Source: JACVRW01 sp963850205 (lineage in GTDB: Bacteria > Actinomycetota > Thermoleophilia > Solirubrobacterales > Thermoleophilaceae). From it: DNA of 64,000 nt. Made by a program: the position numbers and the translations under genes. The stretch is from contig CAWKKJ010000001.1 of assembly GCA_963850205.1 (NCBI GenBank), positions 62,001 to 126,000 on the forward strand, written 5' to 3'. The notes beneath the pieces are model-generated. The model did not search any database. It was not told the origin of the DNA and saw only the letters and a list, made by a program, of their open reading frames with translations. This document shows positions 21,946 to 31,664 of the stretch, one piece after another. How positions within the stretch are numbered: the stretch's first letter is position 1; every line of letters begins with the position of its first letter.

Positions 21946-22292
21946 CCGTCCTCCTCCTCGAAGGCGGGCAGCGCGCCCCCGCTCTGGTCCTCGACCTCCT
22001 CGAGCACGCCCAGGAGCTGGCCCACGCGGCAGACCAGCAGGCGCTCCTCCTCGACCTCGACCCAGACGCCGGCGGGGCCCGGGAAGACCACGTGGTCCCC
22101 GGGCTTCACCGGCATCTTCACGCCCACGCTCGCCCACCAGTCGAGGCCGGGGCCCACGGCCAGCACGATGCCGTGCTGCGGCGGGGTCTCGTTCTCGCCG
22201 GGCGGCAGGACGAGCCCCGAGCGCCGGATGCGGTCCGGGTCGAGCTCTTTGATCACCACCTGGTCGAAGAGGGGTCTCAGCTGCTGCCTCAT
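21942..22292 (-). CDS. GroES/Cpn10-like protein
   Basis: 116 residues. QLRPLFDQVVIKELDPDRI, SGLVLPPGENETPPQHGIVLAVGPG (cut) and VKPGDHVVFPGPAGVWVEVE follow the Cpn10 pattern, including the region of the mobile loop. It carries an extra acidic tail ending in FEEEDG and no groEL is next to it, so it may be an accessory Cpn10 rather than the main co-chaperonin. ATG 22292 is 9 bases after TATCTT on the minus strand. Divergent from ftsH with only 42 bases between starts; overlaps the convergent secreted-protein gene by 4 bases. Confidence 0.75.
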   Translation of the reverse strand: MRQQLRPLFDQVVIKELDPDRIRRSGLVLPPGENETPPQHGIVLAVGPGLDWWASVGVKMPVKPGDHVVFPGPAGVWVEVEEERLLVCRVGQLLGVLEEVEDQSGGALPAFEEEDG

Positions 22293-22334
22293 GCCCGCAG
22301 AAAGATAAAGGGGCGTGGCTACGATCAGTGGGGG

Positions 22335-24293
<1,959 letters not shown>

Positions 24294-24833
24294 TCAGCCC
24301 GCGGCCGGCCTGACCCTTCGCCGGGCCCAGACGGCCAGCAGGCCGAGCAGCAGGAGGGCCGCGGCCGCGAGACCCGCCACCGCGCCGGCGGACACCCCGG
24401 AGCCGGCGCCGCCGTCACCCGAGGCCGAGGCCGAGGCCGGGGCCGCGGCCGGAGCGGTCGTGCCCTGGGCGATCTGCACCGGACCGAAGCGGTGAACGGC
24501 CGAGAAGTCGTCGTCGACCGTGTAGCGCCAGGAGCCGCCGGAGGGGAAGACCACCCGGGCCCGGTACACGCCCGGCTTGGCGGTGGCGGCCGCCCTGAAG
24601 CTCTTGGCCTGTCCACCCGGGCTTTGAATGGTCAGGCTCGGACGGACCCCCTCGAGCGGCGTCACCCCGTGTTGCAGCACGGTCAGGTCGACCACCCACG
24701 GCTCGCCCGACCGCACCCGGTCCGGCATCGGCTCGAGCCCCACGGTGGCCCAGCCGCCGGCGGTCACGGCGGCCGGGGCGATACACCCGGCCACCAGCAT
24801 TCCCATCAGCACACGAGCGAGCGCTCTCGGCAT
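24294..24833 (-). CDS. exported, C-terminally anchored protein with FixH/YtkA-like domain
   Basis: 179 residues. Signal peptide MPRALARVLMGMLVAGC, a beta-rich domain (VVDLTVLQHGVTPLEGVRP, KPGVYRARVVFPSGGSWRY) like YtkA/FixH proteins, a low-complexity Ala/Ser/Gly linker and a C-terminal membrane helix followed by RRRVRP. The YtkA group is often linked to copper or oxidase assembly, which would fit CtaG elsewhere in the window, but this link is weak. GAGGAGGACGAG precedes the ATG. It ends directly beside the convergent ftsH stop. Confidence 0.7.
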   Translation of the reverse strand: MPRALARVLMGMLVAGCIAPAAVTAGGWATVGLEPMPDRVRSGEPWVVDLTVLQHGVTPLEGVRPSLTIQSPGGQAKSFRAAATAKPGVYRARVVFPSGGSWRYTVDDDFSAVHRFGPVQIAQGTTAPAAAPASASASGDGGAGSGVSAGAVAGLAAAALLLLGLLAVWARRRVRPAAG

Positions 24834-24895
24834 CTCGTCCTCCTCGGGTCGCTTGCACTCGGTCTACAACCCGCGGGCGGAGTCGGTTCCCTGCG

Positions 24896-25960
24896 TCAGC
24901 GGCGCTGTTCGGTCTTGCGCTCCAACAGCGCGACGTCCGCCGCGGCCAGCACCTCCTCAGGCCCCGCCCCGGCGGCCAGCTCCGCCGTCGCGAAGGTCAG
25001 CGCCAGACCGCTTCCGTCCGGCGCCTTGCAGGTCTCGGTCACGTTGGCGGTCATCCGGCGCAGCACCTCTTCGGCCGTGCCCCGGTCGCTGCCGGGCAGC
25101 ATCACGACGAACTCGTCACCGCCCCAGCGAAAGCAGCGGTCGCTGCTGCGGATCGAGCTCTCCACGGTGCGCGCGATGTCGCGCAGGCAGCGATCGCCCT
25201 CGAGGTGGCCGAAGCGATCGTTGATGCGCTTGAGGCCGATCACGTCCAGCAGCCCGATGCTGAGCGGCCGCTGGTCCCGCGCCGAGCCTGCGGCCTCCGC
25301 CGTCAGGGCCTCGTCGAATGCGCGCCGGTTGCCGAGGCCGGTGAGCGCGTCCACCCCGGCCAGGCGGCGGGCGACCTCCGCACCTGCCTGGAGTCCCGCC
25401 CGCTCGCGGCGCACGAACTGCTGGTAGGCGATGAGGATCAGACCCACCACCACGAGCAGCAGGGCCTCGCCGACCATGTCGCCCACCAGCTCAGCGTCGG
25501 TCCCCTCGTAGATCAGCGGCAGGGCCAGGAGGGCGAGCATGGCCGCGAGCACGGCGAACGCCCGGCGCGGGGGATGCACGGAGGCGGCGCCCAGCCAGAG
25601 CACGTAGAGATCCTCGTATGCGGAGGAACCGCCCGCCGCCAGCCAGTTCAGCACCGCGATGCCCGCAATGCCGGCGTAGGCGACGCCCAGCAGGTCGTCG
25701 AACGAGGGCGAGGCCCTGATCATGAGGACTGTCCCGGCCAGGCTTGCCCCGACCAGTCCGCCCGCGATCGACCAGCCCGCCCAGCCGATCTGCTCGTTCA
25801 CCGGCTCCACCGGAAGAAAGGCCACGGTGAGCAGCGACGTCAGGCCGAGCACCGCGGCCACTATGCGGCGGGAGGCCTCCAGCGAGGCGCCCTCGTAGGG
25901 GTCCTCGCCGGTTCGAAACAGCTCGCGCACGACCTGCTGCGGCCTTCGCGCACCGCTCAT
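24896..25960 (-). CDS. membrane-bound diguanylate cyclase (GGDEF)
   Basis: 354 residues. Five or six N-terminal membrane helices (about residues 30-190), then a GGDEF domain from DALTGLGNRRAFDEAL to the end. The active loop is intact (FRWGGDEFVVML) and the inhibitory I-site RSSD stands five residues before it. Makes cyclic di-GMP from two GTP at the inner face of the membrane. No EAL or PilZ protein is nearby. The membrane part is not a sensor domain I can name. Confidence 0.88.
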   Translation of the reverse strand: MSGARRPQQVVRELFRTGEDPYEGASLEASRRIVAAVLGLTSLLTVAFLPVEPVNEQIGWAGWSIAGGLVGASLAGTVLMIRASPSFDDLLGVAYAGIAGIAVLNWLAAGGSSAYEDLYVLWLGAASVHPPRRAFAVLAAMLALLALPLIYEGTDAELVGDMVGEALLLVVVGLILIAYQQFVRRERAGLQAGAEVARRLAGVDALTGLGNRRAFDEALTAEAAGSARDQRPLSIGLLDVIGLKRINDRFGHLEGDRCLRDIARTVESSIRSSDRCFRWGGDEFVVMLPGSDRGTAEEVLRRMTANVTETCKAPDGSGLALTFATAELAAGAGPEEVLAAADVALLERKTEQRR

Positions 25961-25990
25961 CCGCCCACCATCGCAGTATTTCGCCTCGCG

Positions 25991-25996
25991 TACGCT
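25991..25996 (+). promoter_or_regulatory. -10 element of nadC, leaderless start
   Basis: TACGCT ends 8 bases before the nadC ATG, so transcription should begin at or next to the start codon. No Shine-Dalgarno sequence is present. Confidence 0.45.
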
Positions 25997-26004
25997 CTCG
26001 ATCC

Positions 26005-26824
26005 ATGACCGACCTGATCGACCGGGCGCTTGCCGAGGACGTGGGGGCGGGCGATCTCACCACGCAGGTGGTGGTGCCGCCCGGCGCCCGCGCTCGGGCC
26101 CGGATCGAGCAGCGGGCTCCCGGCGTTCCCGCCGGCCTGTCGGTCGCCGAGGCCGTCTTCCGGCGCACCGGTCGCCAGCTCGAGTGGAGGGCGTCACGCC
26201 GCGGAGGGGGAGTGGCGGGAGCCCGGCCTGCTGGCCGAGCTGAGCGGCGACGCCGCGGCGATCCTGCGGGGCGAGCGGGTGGCGCTCAACTTCCTCGGCC
26301 GGCTGTCCGGCGTGGCGACCCTCACCGCGCGCTACGTCCAGGCCGTGGCCGGCACGGGCGTGGGCATCCTCGACACCCGCAAGACCACGCCGGGGATGCG
26401 GGCGCTGGAGAAGGAGGCCGTGCTGGCCGGGGGCGGGGTGAGCCACCGGGCGGGCCTCTACGACGCGGTGCTGGTCAAGGAGAACCACTCGGCGCTGGCC
26501 GGCGGGGTGGGGGAGGCCTCGCGGCGAGCGCTCGCCGGGACCCCCGAGGGCGTGCCGGTCGAGGTCGAGTGCGCGACGCCGGCCGAGGTCGAGGAGGCGC
26601 TCGCCGCAGGGGTGCCGCGGCTGCTGCTCGACAACATGACCCCCGAGGACCTGCGGGCCGCGGCCGGCATCGTGGCGGGGCGGGCGTCGCTCGAGGCGTC
26701 GGGGGGCATCACGCTGGCGACGGTCCGGACCGTCGCGGAGACCGGGGTGGACTTCATCAGCATCGGCGCGCTCACCCACTCGGCCCCGGCACTCGACGTC
26801 AGCCTGCTCCTCGAGCCCGCCTGA
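26005..26824 (+). CDS. nadC: nicotinate-nucleotide pyrophosphorylase (carboxylating), frameshifted
   Basis: About 272 residues. Converts quinolinate and PRPP to nicotinate mononucleotide, the third step of de novo NAD synthesis. N-terminus ALAEDVGAGDLTTQVVVPPG; a +1 step near 26200 leads to GEWREPGLLAELSGDAAAIL, then ERVALNFLGRLSGVATLTARY, the signature GILDTRKTTPGMR, HRAGLYDAVLVKENH and EVECATPAEVEEAL. All quinolinate-binding Arg, Lys and His positions visible in these motifs are present. Convergent with nrtR; nadA lies just beyond. Confidence 0.9.
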
Positions 26825-26837
26825 CCGCTCAGCCGGC

Positions 26838-27599
26838 TCAGGCGCGGGAGCGACCGGGCGGTCGCAGCACCGCGAAGGGGTCGGTCACCTCGAGGTCGAG
26901 GGAGCGGAAGCGGTAGACGGCGGCGGGCCGGCCCCCGCCCGGGCCCGAGGCGCGCCGCTCGCCCGTGGCCTGGAGCACCCCGCGGCGCTCGAGCACGCGG
27001 CGCAGGTTGGTGGGGTCCACGGGGTAGCCCAGGGCGGCCGTGTAGATCGAGCAGAGCTGGGAGATCGAGAACCGCTCGGGGGCCAGGGCGAAGCCGATGT
27101 TGGTGTAGGAGAGCTTGGCCCGCAGGCGCTCGCGGCCGTCCAGGACGATCGGGCGGTGGTCGAAGGCCATCCGCTCGGGCAGGCGGTCGACCGCGTGCCA
27201 GGCCGTGTCCTCGGGCAGCCCCGGGTCCAGGCCCTGAGGAACGAGGCCCAGGTAGGCCGTGGCCAGCTGCCATTCGCCGGGATGGCGATCGGGGCCGCTG
27301 CGCGTGCCGAGCTGCTCGAGCCACGACAGCTCGGAGACGTCCACCTTGCCGGCCAGCTGGGCGCGGATCGACTGCTCCAGCGTCCTCCCCTCGTCCAGGT
27401 AGCCGCCGGGCAGCGACCAGGCCCCCGAGTAGGGCTCCCTTCCCCGCTGCCAGAGGAGGACGGACAGGGCGTCGTCGCGCACGCAGAGCACCACGGCGAG
27501 CGTCACGTGGGTGGGGCGGGGCCGCTGCTCGCCGCCGCCAACCTGCGCCCGCGAGGTTTCCGACTGTGAGTCGGAGACTTTGCTATCCTGCCTGGTCAC
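26838..27599 (-). CDS. nrtR: NrtR-type Nudix transcriptional repressor of NAD synthesis
   Basis: Up to 253 residues from GTG 27599; a later start is possible. A Nudix fold (VTLAVVLCVRDDALSVLLWQRG, WSLPGGYLDEGRTLEQSIRAQL) is followed by a winged helix (SYTNIGFALAPERFSISQLCSIY, then NLRRVLERRGVL). In the Nudix box the catalytic REUxEE is AQLAGK, so hydrolase activity is probably lost, as in known NrtR proteins that sense ADP-ribose or NAD instead. Its place between nadC and nadA makes control of these genes the likely role. Confidence 0.85.
   Translation of the reverse strand: MTRQDSKVSDSQSETSRAQVGGGEQRPRPTHVTLAVVLCVRDDALSVLLWQRGREPYSGAWSLPGGYLDEGRTLEQSIRAQLAGKVDVSELSWLEQLGTRSGPDRHPGEWQLATAYLGLVPQGLDPGLPEDTAWHAVDRLPERMAFDHRPIVLDGRERLRAKLSYTNIGFALAPERFSISQLCSIYTAALGYPVDPTNLRRVLERRGVLQATGERRASGPGGGRPAAVYRFRSLDLEVTDPFAVLRPPGRSRA
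27559..27589. promoter_or_regulatory. nrtR/nadA promoter region with palindrome (candidate NrtR operator)
   Basis: TCCGACT and AGTCGGA form a perfect 7-base inverted repeat around GTG at 27559-27575. Just downstream TGCTATCCT provides an extended -10 (TATCCT 27584-27589) for nadA, so the palindrome covers the -35 area. If nrtR starts at 27599 the site falls in its first codons. Confidence 0.5.
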
Positions 27600-27637
27600 G
27601 GTTTTCGATCATAAGGCATAAACCGACCGGATCGATC

Positions 27638-28654
27638 ATGAAGCCGCTCGAGCTCCCCACTCTCTCACCCGCCGCGGCGAACGCGCTCAGCCCCGAGGAG
27701 GCCGAACGCCTCGGCCAGGAGGTCCGCGCCCTGGCCCAGGAGCGCAACGCCGTCATCCTCGCCCACAACTACCAGGTGCCCGAGGTCCAGAACGTCGCCG
27801 ACTTCGTGGGCGACTCCCTGGGCCTGTCGCGCCGCGCTGCCGACACCGGCGCGGACGTGATCGCGTTCTGCGGCGTGCACTTCATGGCCGAGACGGCCTC
27901 GATCCTCTCGCCCGGCAAGACCGTCCTGCTGCCCGATCTGGACGCGGGCTGCTCGCTGGCCGATTCCATCGACGCAGCTGCGCTGCGGGCCTGGAAGGCG
28001 CAGCACCCCGGCGCCGTGGTGGTCATGTACGTGAACACCACCGCCGAGGTGAAGGCCGAGACCGACTACTGCTGCACCTCCTCCAACGCGGTGCAGGTGG
28101 TGGAGCACATCTATCGCGAGCACGGCGAGAACACCGAGATCCTGTTCGGCCCGGACATGTGGCTCGGCGCCTACGTCGAGCGGGTCACGGGCAGGCGCAT
28201 GCATGTCTGGGACGGCGAGTGCCACGTGCACGCCGGCATCCGCCCGGCCGACATCACCGACGTGCGTGCCGCCCACCCCGAGGCGGAGTTCCTGATCCAC
28301 CCCGAGTGCGGCTGCACCACCCAGGTGATGGAGTACGTGGCCTCGGGCGATGTGGACACCGAGCGCACCCACATGCTCTCCACCGGCGGCATGCTCAGCT
28401 TCGCCCGCGACTCCGCCGCCGAGGAGTTCATCGTGGCCACCGAGACCGGCATGCTGCACCCCCTCCAGCAGGAGAACCCCGGCAAGAGCTTCATCCCCGC
28501 CAACCGGGCTGCCGTGTGCCGTTACATGAAGATGATCACGCTGCCCAAGCTGCGCGACGCGCTGCGTGATCTCGAGCCGGTGGTGCGTGTCGACCCGGCG
28601 CTCGCCGAGCGCGCCCGGGTGCCCATCGAGCGGATGGTGGCCATTACGCCGTAG
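27638..28654 (+). CDS. nadA: quinolinate synthase
   Basis: 338 residues. Condenses iminoaspartate with dihydroxyacetone phosphate using a [4Fe-4S] cluster. Motifs: ILAHNYQVPEVQNVADFVGDS (cut to ILAHNYQVPEVQ), FCGVHFMAETASILSP, DLDAGCSLAD, YVNTTAEVKAETDYCCTSSNA, FGPDMWLGAYV and HPECGCTTQVM. The Cys in DAGCSLAD, in DYCCTSS and in PECGC supply cluster ligands. Divergent from nrtR. nadB, the usual third partner, is not in the window. Confidence 0.95.
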   Translation: MKPLELPTLSPAAANALSPEEAERLGQEVRALAQERNAVILAHNYQVPEVQNVADFVGDSLGLSRRAADTGADVIAFCGVHFMAETASILSPGKTVLLPDLDAGCSLADSIDAAALRAWKAQHPGAVVVMYVNTTAEVKAETDYCCTSSNAVQVVEHIYREHGENTEILFGPDMWLGAYVERVTGRRMHVWDGECHVHAGIRPADITDVRAAHPEAEFLIHPECGCTTQVMEYVASGDVDTERTHMLSTGGMLSFARDSAAEEFIVATETGMLHPLQQENPGKSFIPANRAAVCRYMKMITLPKLRDALRDLEPVVRVDPALAERARVPIERMVAITP

Positions 28655-28697
28655 TTCCCGCGTGATCTCTGCCCCGCCCCCGTGTTTCAAGGGCGAG

Positions 28698-29594
28698 GTG
28701 GTATCCGCGACCGAGACACGCACATGGGATTTTGCCGAGGGGGACGAGATCGCCCCCGGGCGCACGGTCCTGAAGGCGATCGGTGGCGGCCACCGCTACG
28801 AGGTCTGCCTGGTCTGGGACGAGCGCCTGTTCGCGATCATGGTGGCGAAGCTCGTCCGGCCCGACCTGGTCGAGGACCGCGATGCGCTGCGGGGGCTGGA
28901 GCGGGAGGCCGAGGCGCTGGCCGCGCTGGCCCACCCGGTGATCCTGCGCGGCTTCGGCAGCCACCTCGACGGCGCTCACCCGCACGTGCTGGTGGAGCAC
29001 CTGGAGGGCCCGACCCTGAGGCGCCTGATCAGGCGCGGCGGTCCTCTGCCGCTCGAGCAGGTGCTGCCCCTCGGCCTGCACGTGGCCTCGGCGCTTCACC
29101 ACATGCACCTGGAGGGGTGGGTTCACCTCGACCTGAAGCCCGACAACCTGATCATGGGTCTTCCGCCGCGGGTGATCGACCTGTCGCTGGCCCGGACGGT
29201 TGAGCGGGCAAGGCGGCTGCGCGACTACATCGGCACGAACGCGTACATGCCTCCCGAGCAGTGCGTTCCCCGCGAGGACGTCGGCCCCGCCGCCGACGTC
29301 TGGGGGCTCGGCGCCACGCTCTACCACGCGGTGGCGGGGCAGCGGCCCTTCTCCAAGCCGCGCTCGAGGGACGACGAGGACCCCGTGGCCGACCGCTTCC
29401 CGCAGCTCACCGAGGCGCCGCGGCCCTGGCCCCGCCCGGTCCCGGTCGCGCTGGCCGCCGCGATCCTGGCCTGTCTCGAGAAGGATCCGGCCAACCGGCC
29501 GAGCGCGCGCGAGCTGGCCCTGGCGCTGCAGCCGCTGGTGGCCGGGCTGCCGAGCAAGCTCCTGCTCGGCCGGCGCGGCCTGAAGGTCGCGTGA
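28698..29594 (+). CDS. serine/threonine protein kinase, soluble
   Basis: 298 residues from GTG 28698, which has AAGGG six bases before; GTG 28662 is an alternative. Kinase lobes: AIMVAKLVRPDL (VAIK-type Lys), EREAEALAALAHPVILRGFGS, catalytic loop VHLDLKPDNLIMG, then RVIDLSLARTV in place of DFG, IGTNAYMPPEQC, and ADVWGLGATLYHAVAG. DLS instead of DFG keeps the magnesium-binding Asp. The glycine-rich loop is poorly conserved (AIGGGHRYEV). No membrane segment or sensor domain. It precedes the Ser/Asp-rich secreted protein gene by about 60 bases; that protein could be a substrate, but this is a guess. Confidence 0.85.
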   Translation: MVSATETRTWDFAEGDEIAPGRTVLKAIGGGHRYEVCLVWDERLFAIMVAKLVRPDLVEDRDALRGLEREAEALAALAHPVILRGFGSHLDGAHPHVLVEHLEGPTLRRLIRRGGPLPLEQVLPLGLHVASALHHMHLEGWVHLDLKPDNLIMGLPPRVIDLSLARTVERARRLRDYIGTNAYMPPEQCVPREDVGPAADVWGLGATLYHAVAGQRPFSKPRSRDDEDPVADRFPQLTEAPRPWPRPVPVALAAAILACLEKDPANRPSARELALALQPLVAGLPSKLLLGRRGLKVA

Positions 29595-29654
29595 GTCTTG
29601 CCCGCCGGCCGTGTCTCAGGGAGAAAGCGACGTGAAGCAAGCGAGGAGGCTTCG

Positions 29655-30227
29655 ATGCATCCACAACTGCCAGACCACCCCGCCGCCGGTTACCTCCGGC
29701 TGGCGGAAGGACCCGAGGACCTGCTGCACGGCGGCCCGTCCCTTGTCCGCCGGGTGCTGACCCTGGGCGCGGCCCTGCTGTTTCTCAGCGGGACGTCCCT
29801 GTTCGCCACGGCCGCTGTCGATCTGGACGGCAAGCTGATGGCGGACAAGGCCGTGGCCTCCTCCGGCCCGGGCAAGGGTGGCGACGACGACGACGACAGC
29901 TCGGGGCCCGGCAGCGGGGACGACGACGACTCCGACGACACCCGTTCCAAGACGGGCACCAACTCGAGGACCCGTGGCGACAGCTCGGACTCGAGGTCGG
30001 ACGAGCGGCGGGACGGAAACACCGACTCGAGCCGCGGGCGCGACGCGACGGACTCCGGCTCTCGCGACGACCGGACCGGAAAGACGGACTCGAGTCGCGG
30101 GGGAGCCTCTGATGACTCGAGGTCAGACGACAGCCGGACCGGCGACTCCGATTCCAGCCGCGGCGCTTCCCGTAGTCACCACTCGCGTGGCACCGACGAC
30201 ACGCGCGGCCACCACACGCGCGGCTGA
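29655..30227 (+). CDS. secreted or anchored low-complexity Ser/Asp/Arg-rich protein
   Basis: 190 residues from ATG 29655 with GAGGAGG six bases before. After a short polar start, VRRVLTLGAALLFLSGTSLF is a signal anchor or signal peptide. From residue about 70 to the end the protein is almost only Ser, Asp, Arg, Gly and Thr, with Asp runs and repeated DSSRG and DDSR units, ending in His/Arg-rich TRGHHTRG. It is probably disordered and outside the membrane. Its composition is strikingly like the tail of the convergent sigma factor. No family recognised. Confidence 0.7.
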   Translation: MHPQLPDHPAAGYLRLAEGPEDLLHGGPSLVRRVLTLGAALLFLSGTSLFATAAVDLDGKLMADKAVASSGPGKGGDDDDDSSGPGSGDDDDSDDTRSKTGTNSRTRGDSSDSRSDERRDGNTDSSRGRDATDSGSRDDRTGKTDSSRGGASDDSRSDDSRTGDSDSSRGASRSHHSRGTDDTRGHHTRG

Positions 30228-30253
30228 CCCACAAGACCGCTCAAGGGGCGGCG

Positions 30254-30281
30254 GCGGGCCGGGCCTTCGGGTCCGGCCCGC
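30254..30281. terminator. bidirectional terminator hairpin with TTCG loop
   Basis: GCGGGCCGGGCC pairs with GGTCCGGCCCGC (one G-T pair) closed by the very stable TTCG tetraloop. It lies between convergent genes and probably ends both transcripts, though there is no T-run. Confidence 0.75.
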
Positions 30282-30285
30282 TGTG

Positions 30286-31554
30286 TTATCCGGCGTCGCC
30301 GGAGTCCTCGGCGCCGGAGCTGCCGGGGCCGGAGCTGCCTGCGCCGGAGGGGTCAGACCCGGAGCCGCTGGACTCCGAGCCGCTGGACCCCGAGCTCCCG
30401 GAGCCGCCCGATCGCGCGCTCGCTGCGCCGGGAGCCGGGCCGGCCGCGCTCGGTTCGGGCTCGTCGATGTCCGCGCTGCCGGGGCCGGACGTCCCGCCCG
30501 ACCCCGAGCTACCGGAGCGGTCCTCACCGGAGCGGTCCACCTCAGACCCGTCCTCGCCCGGACCGGACCGGTCCCGGCGCTCCTCGTCGTCGCGATCCCC
30601 GCGGCCGTCTCCCTCACCGCTGCGGTCCTCCCCGCCGCGGTTCTCGCGCTCTGAGGAGCCCTCACCGCGGTCGTCGTCCCGCGGCTCGCTTCCCACGACC
30701 GCTCCCGGCTGCGGCACGGGCGGCGACGCCGCCGGCCGCACCGCCTCCGGGCCCTGCTCCTGCTGCGTCGCCGCCGGGCCGGGGACCGCGGCCTGCTCCT
30801 TCCGGTCGTCGGGAGCCACCGCGGCGCCGCCTACCACCGCGCCGGTGACCAGCGCGGTGGCGCAGACCTTCGTGGCCACCGCCGTGGCGCCGGCGACGCT
30901 CGTCCACTCCGCCACCCGTACGGCCACGGGCTCGGAGGAGGATGCCCACGGCAGTCGGGCAAGGAGCCCGATCGGCACGAGGGCGCTCGCCGTGGAGCGG
31001 AGCCTGTTGCGGGCTCGGTTGAGCAGCTGACGGACCGCTCCCCCGCTCACCCCGAGCTCCGTGGCGATCTCGGCGTACGAGCGGCCCTCGAGCTCCCGCA
31101 GCACGATCGCATCCCGCTGGCGTGAGGGCAGAGCCGCGACCGCGCCCAGCACGTCGCGCAGGCCCTGGCGCCGCTCGAGCGCCTGGTCGGGCTGCTCGAC
31201 ACCGTCGATGTCCTCCGGAAGGTCGCCGTGCTGCAGGGTCCGGTCGCGAAGCGCGTTCAGCGCCGTGTTGTGGACGATCCGGTAGAGCCAGGGCCGCAGG
31301 TTCAGCTCGGCGTCGTCACGGGGGAGGGCGTCGAAGGCGCGCACGAAGGCTTGCTGGACGGCATCCTCCGCGCGGTCGCGGGGCAGAAACCGCTCCGCGT
31401 AGCGCAACAGCGGGGCGCGGTAGCGGGCCACGATCGTCTCGAAGGCGGACTCGTGGCCCGCGCGCACGAGATCGACCAGGCGGTCGTCGGACTGGGTGGC
31501 CAGAACGGGCGCGCGGGCGAGCCGGGCGGGGGCGATCAGGGATCTCGGTGTCAT
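30286..31554 (-). CDS. ECF sigma factor with C-terminal membrane segment and long low-complexity tail
   Basis: 422 residues from ATG 31554. Sigma-2 region (about 20-90): FETIVARYRAPLLRYAERFL and RAEDAVQQAFVRAFDAL; sigma-4 region (about 125-180): LPSRQRDAIVLRELEGRSYAE then IATELGVSGGAVRQLLNRARN. A usual ECF factor would end near 185. Here a hydrophobic stretch follows at about 205-240 (KVCATALVTGAVVGGAAVA) and then about 180 residues rich in Ser, Gly, Asp, Glu and Arg. The simplest reading is a membrane-tethered sigma factor with an outside tail, replacing a separate anti-sigma factor. No anti-sigma gene is adjacent. The upstream TTG at 31581 is a less likely start. Confidence 0.8.
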   Translation of the reverse strand: MTPRSLIAPARLARAPVLATQSDDRLVDLVRAGHESAFETIVARYRAPLLRYAERFLPRDRAEDAVQQAFVRAFDALPRDDAELNLRPWLYRIVHNTALNALRDRTLQHGDLPEDIDGVEQPDQALERRQGLRDVLGAVAALPSRQRDAIVLRELEGRSYAEIATELGVSGGAVRQLLNRARNRLRSTASALVPIGLLARLPWASSSEPVAVRVAEWTSVAGATAVATKVCATALVTGAVVGGAAVAPDDRKEQAAVPGPAATQQEQGPEAVRPAASPPVPQPGAVVGSEPRDDDRGEGSSERENRGGEDRSGEGDGRGDRDDEERRDRSGPGEDGSEVDRSGEDRSGSSGSGGTSGPGSADIDEPEPSAAGPAPGAASARSGGSGSSGSSGSESSGSGSDPSGAGSSGPGSSGAEDSGDAG

Positions 31555-31664
31555 GACAGCAGAGCGCCAACCCTTCAACACGCCGCCGGCCCGAAGGTCA
31601 CGGCGCTGACTTCAGGGTAGGCCCCGGAGGGCGCCGGCGGCTCCGCCTGCCAGGCTTCGACGCG

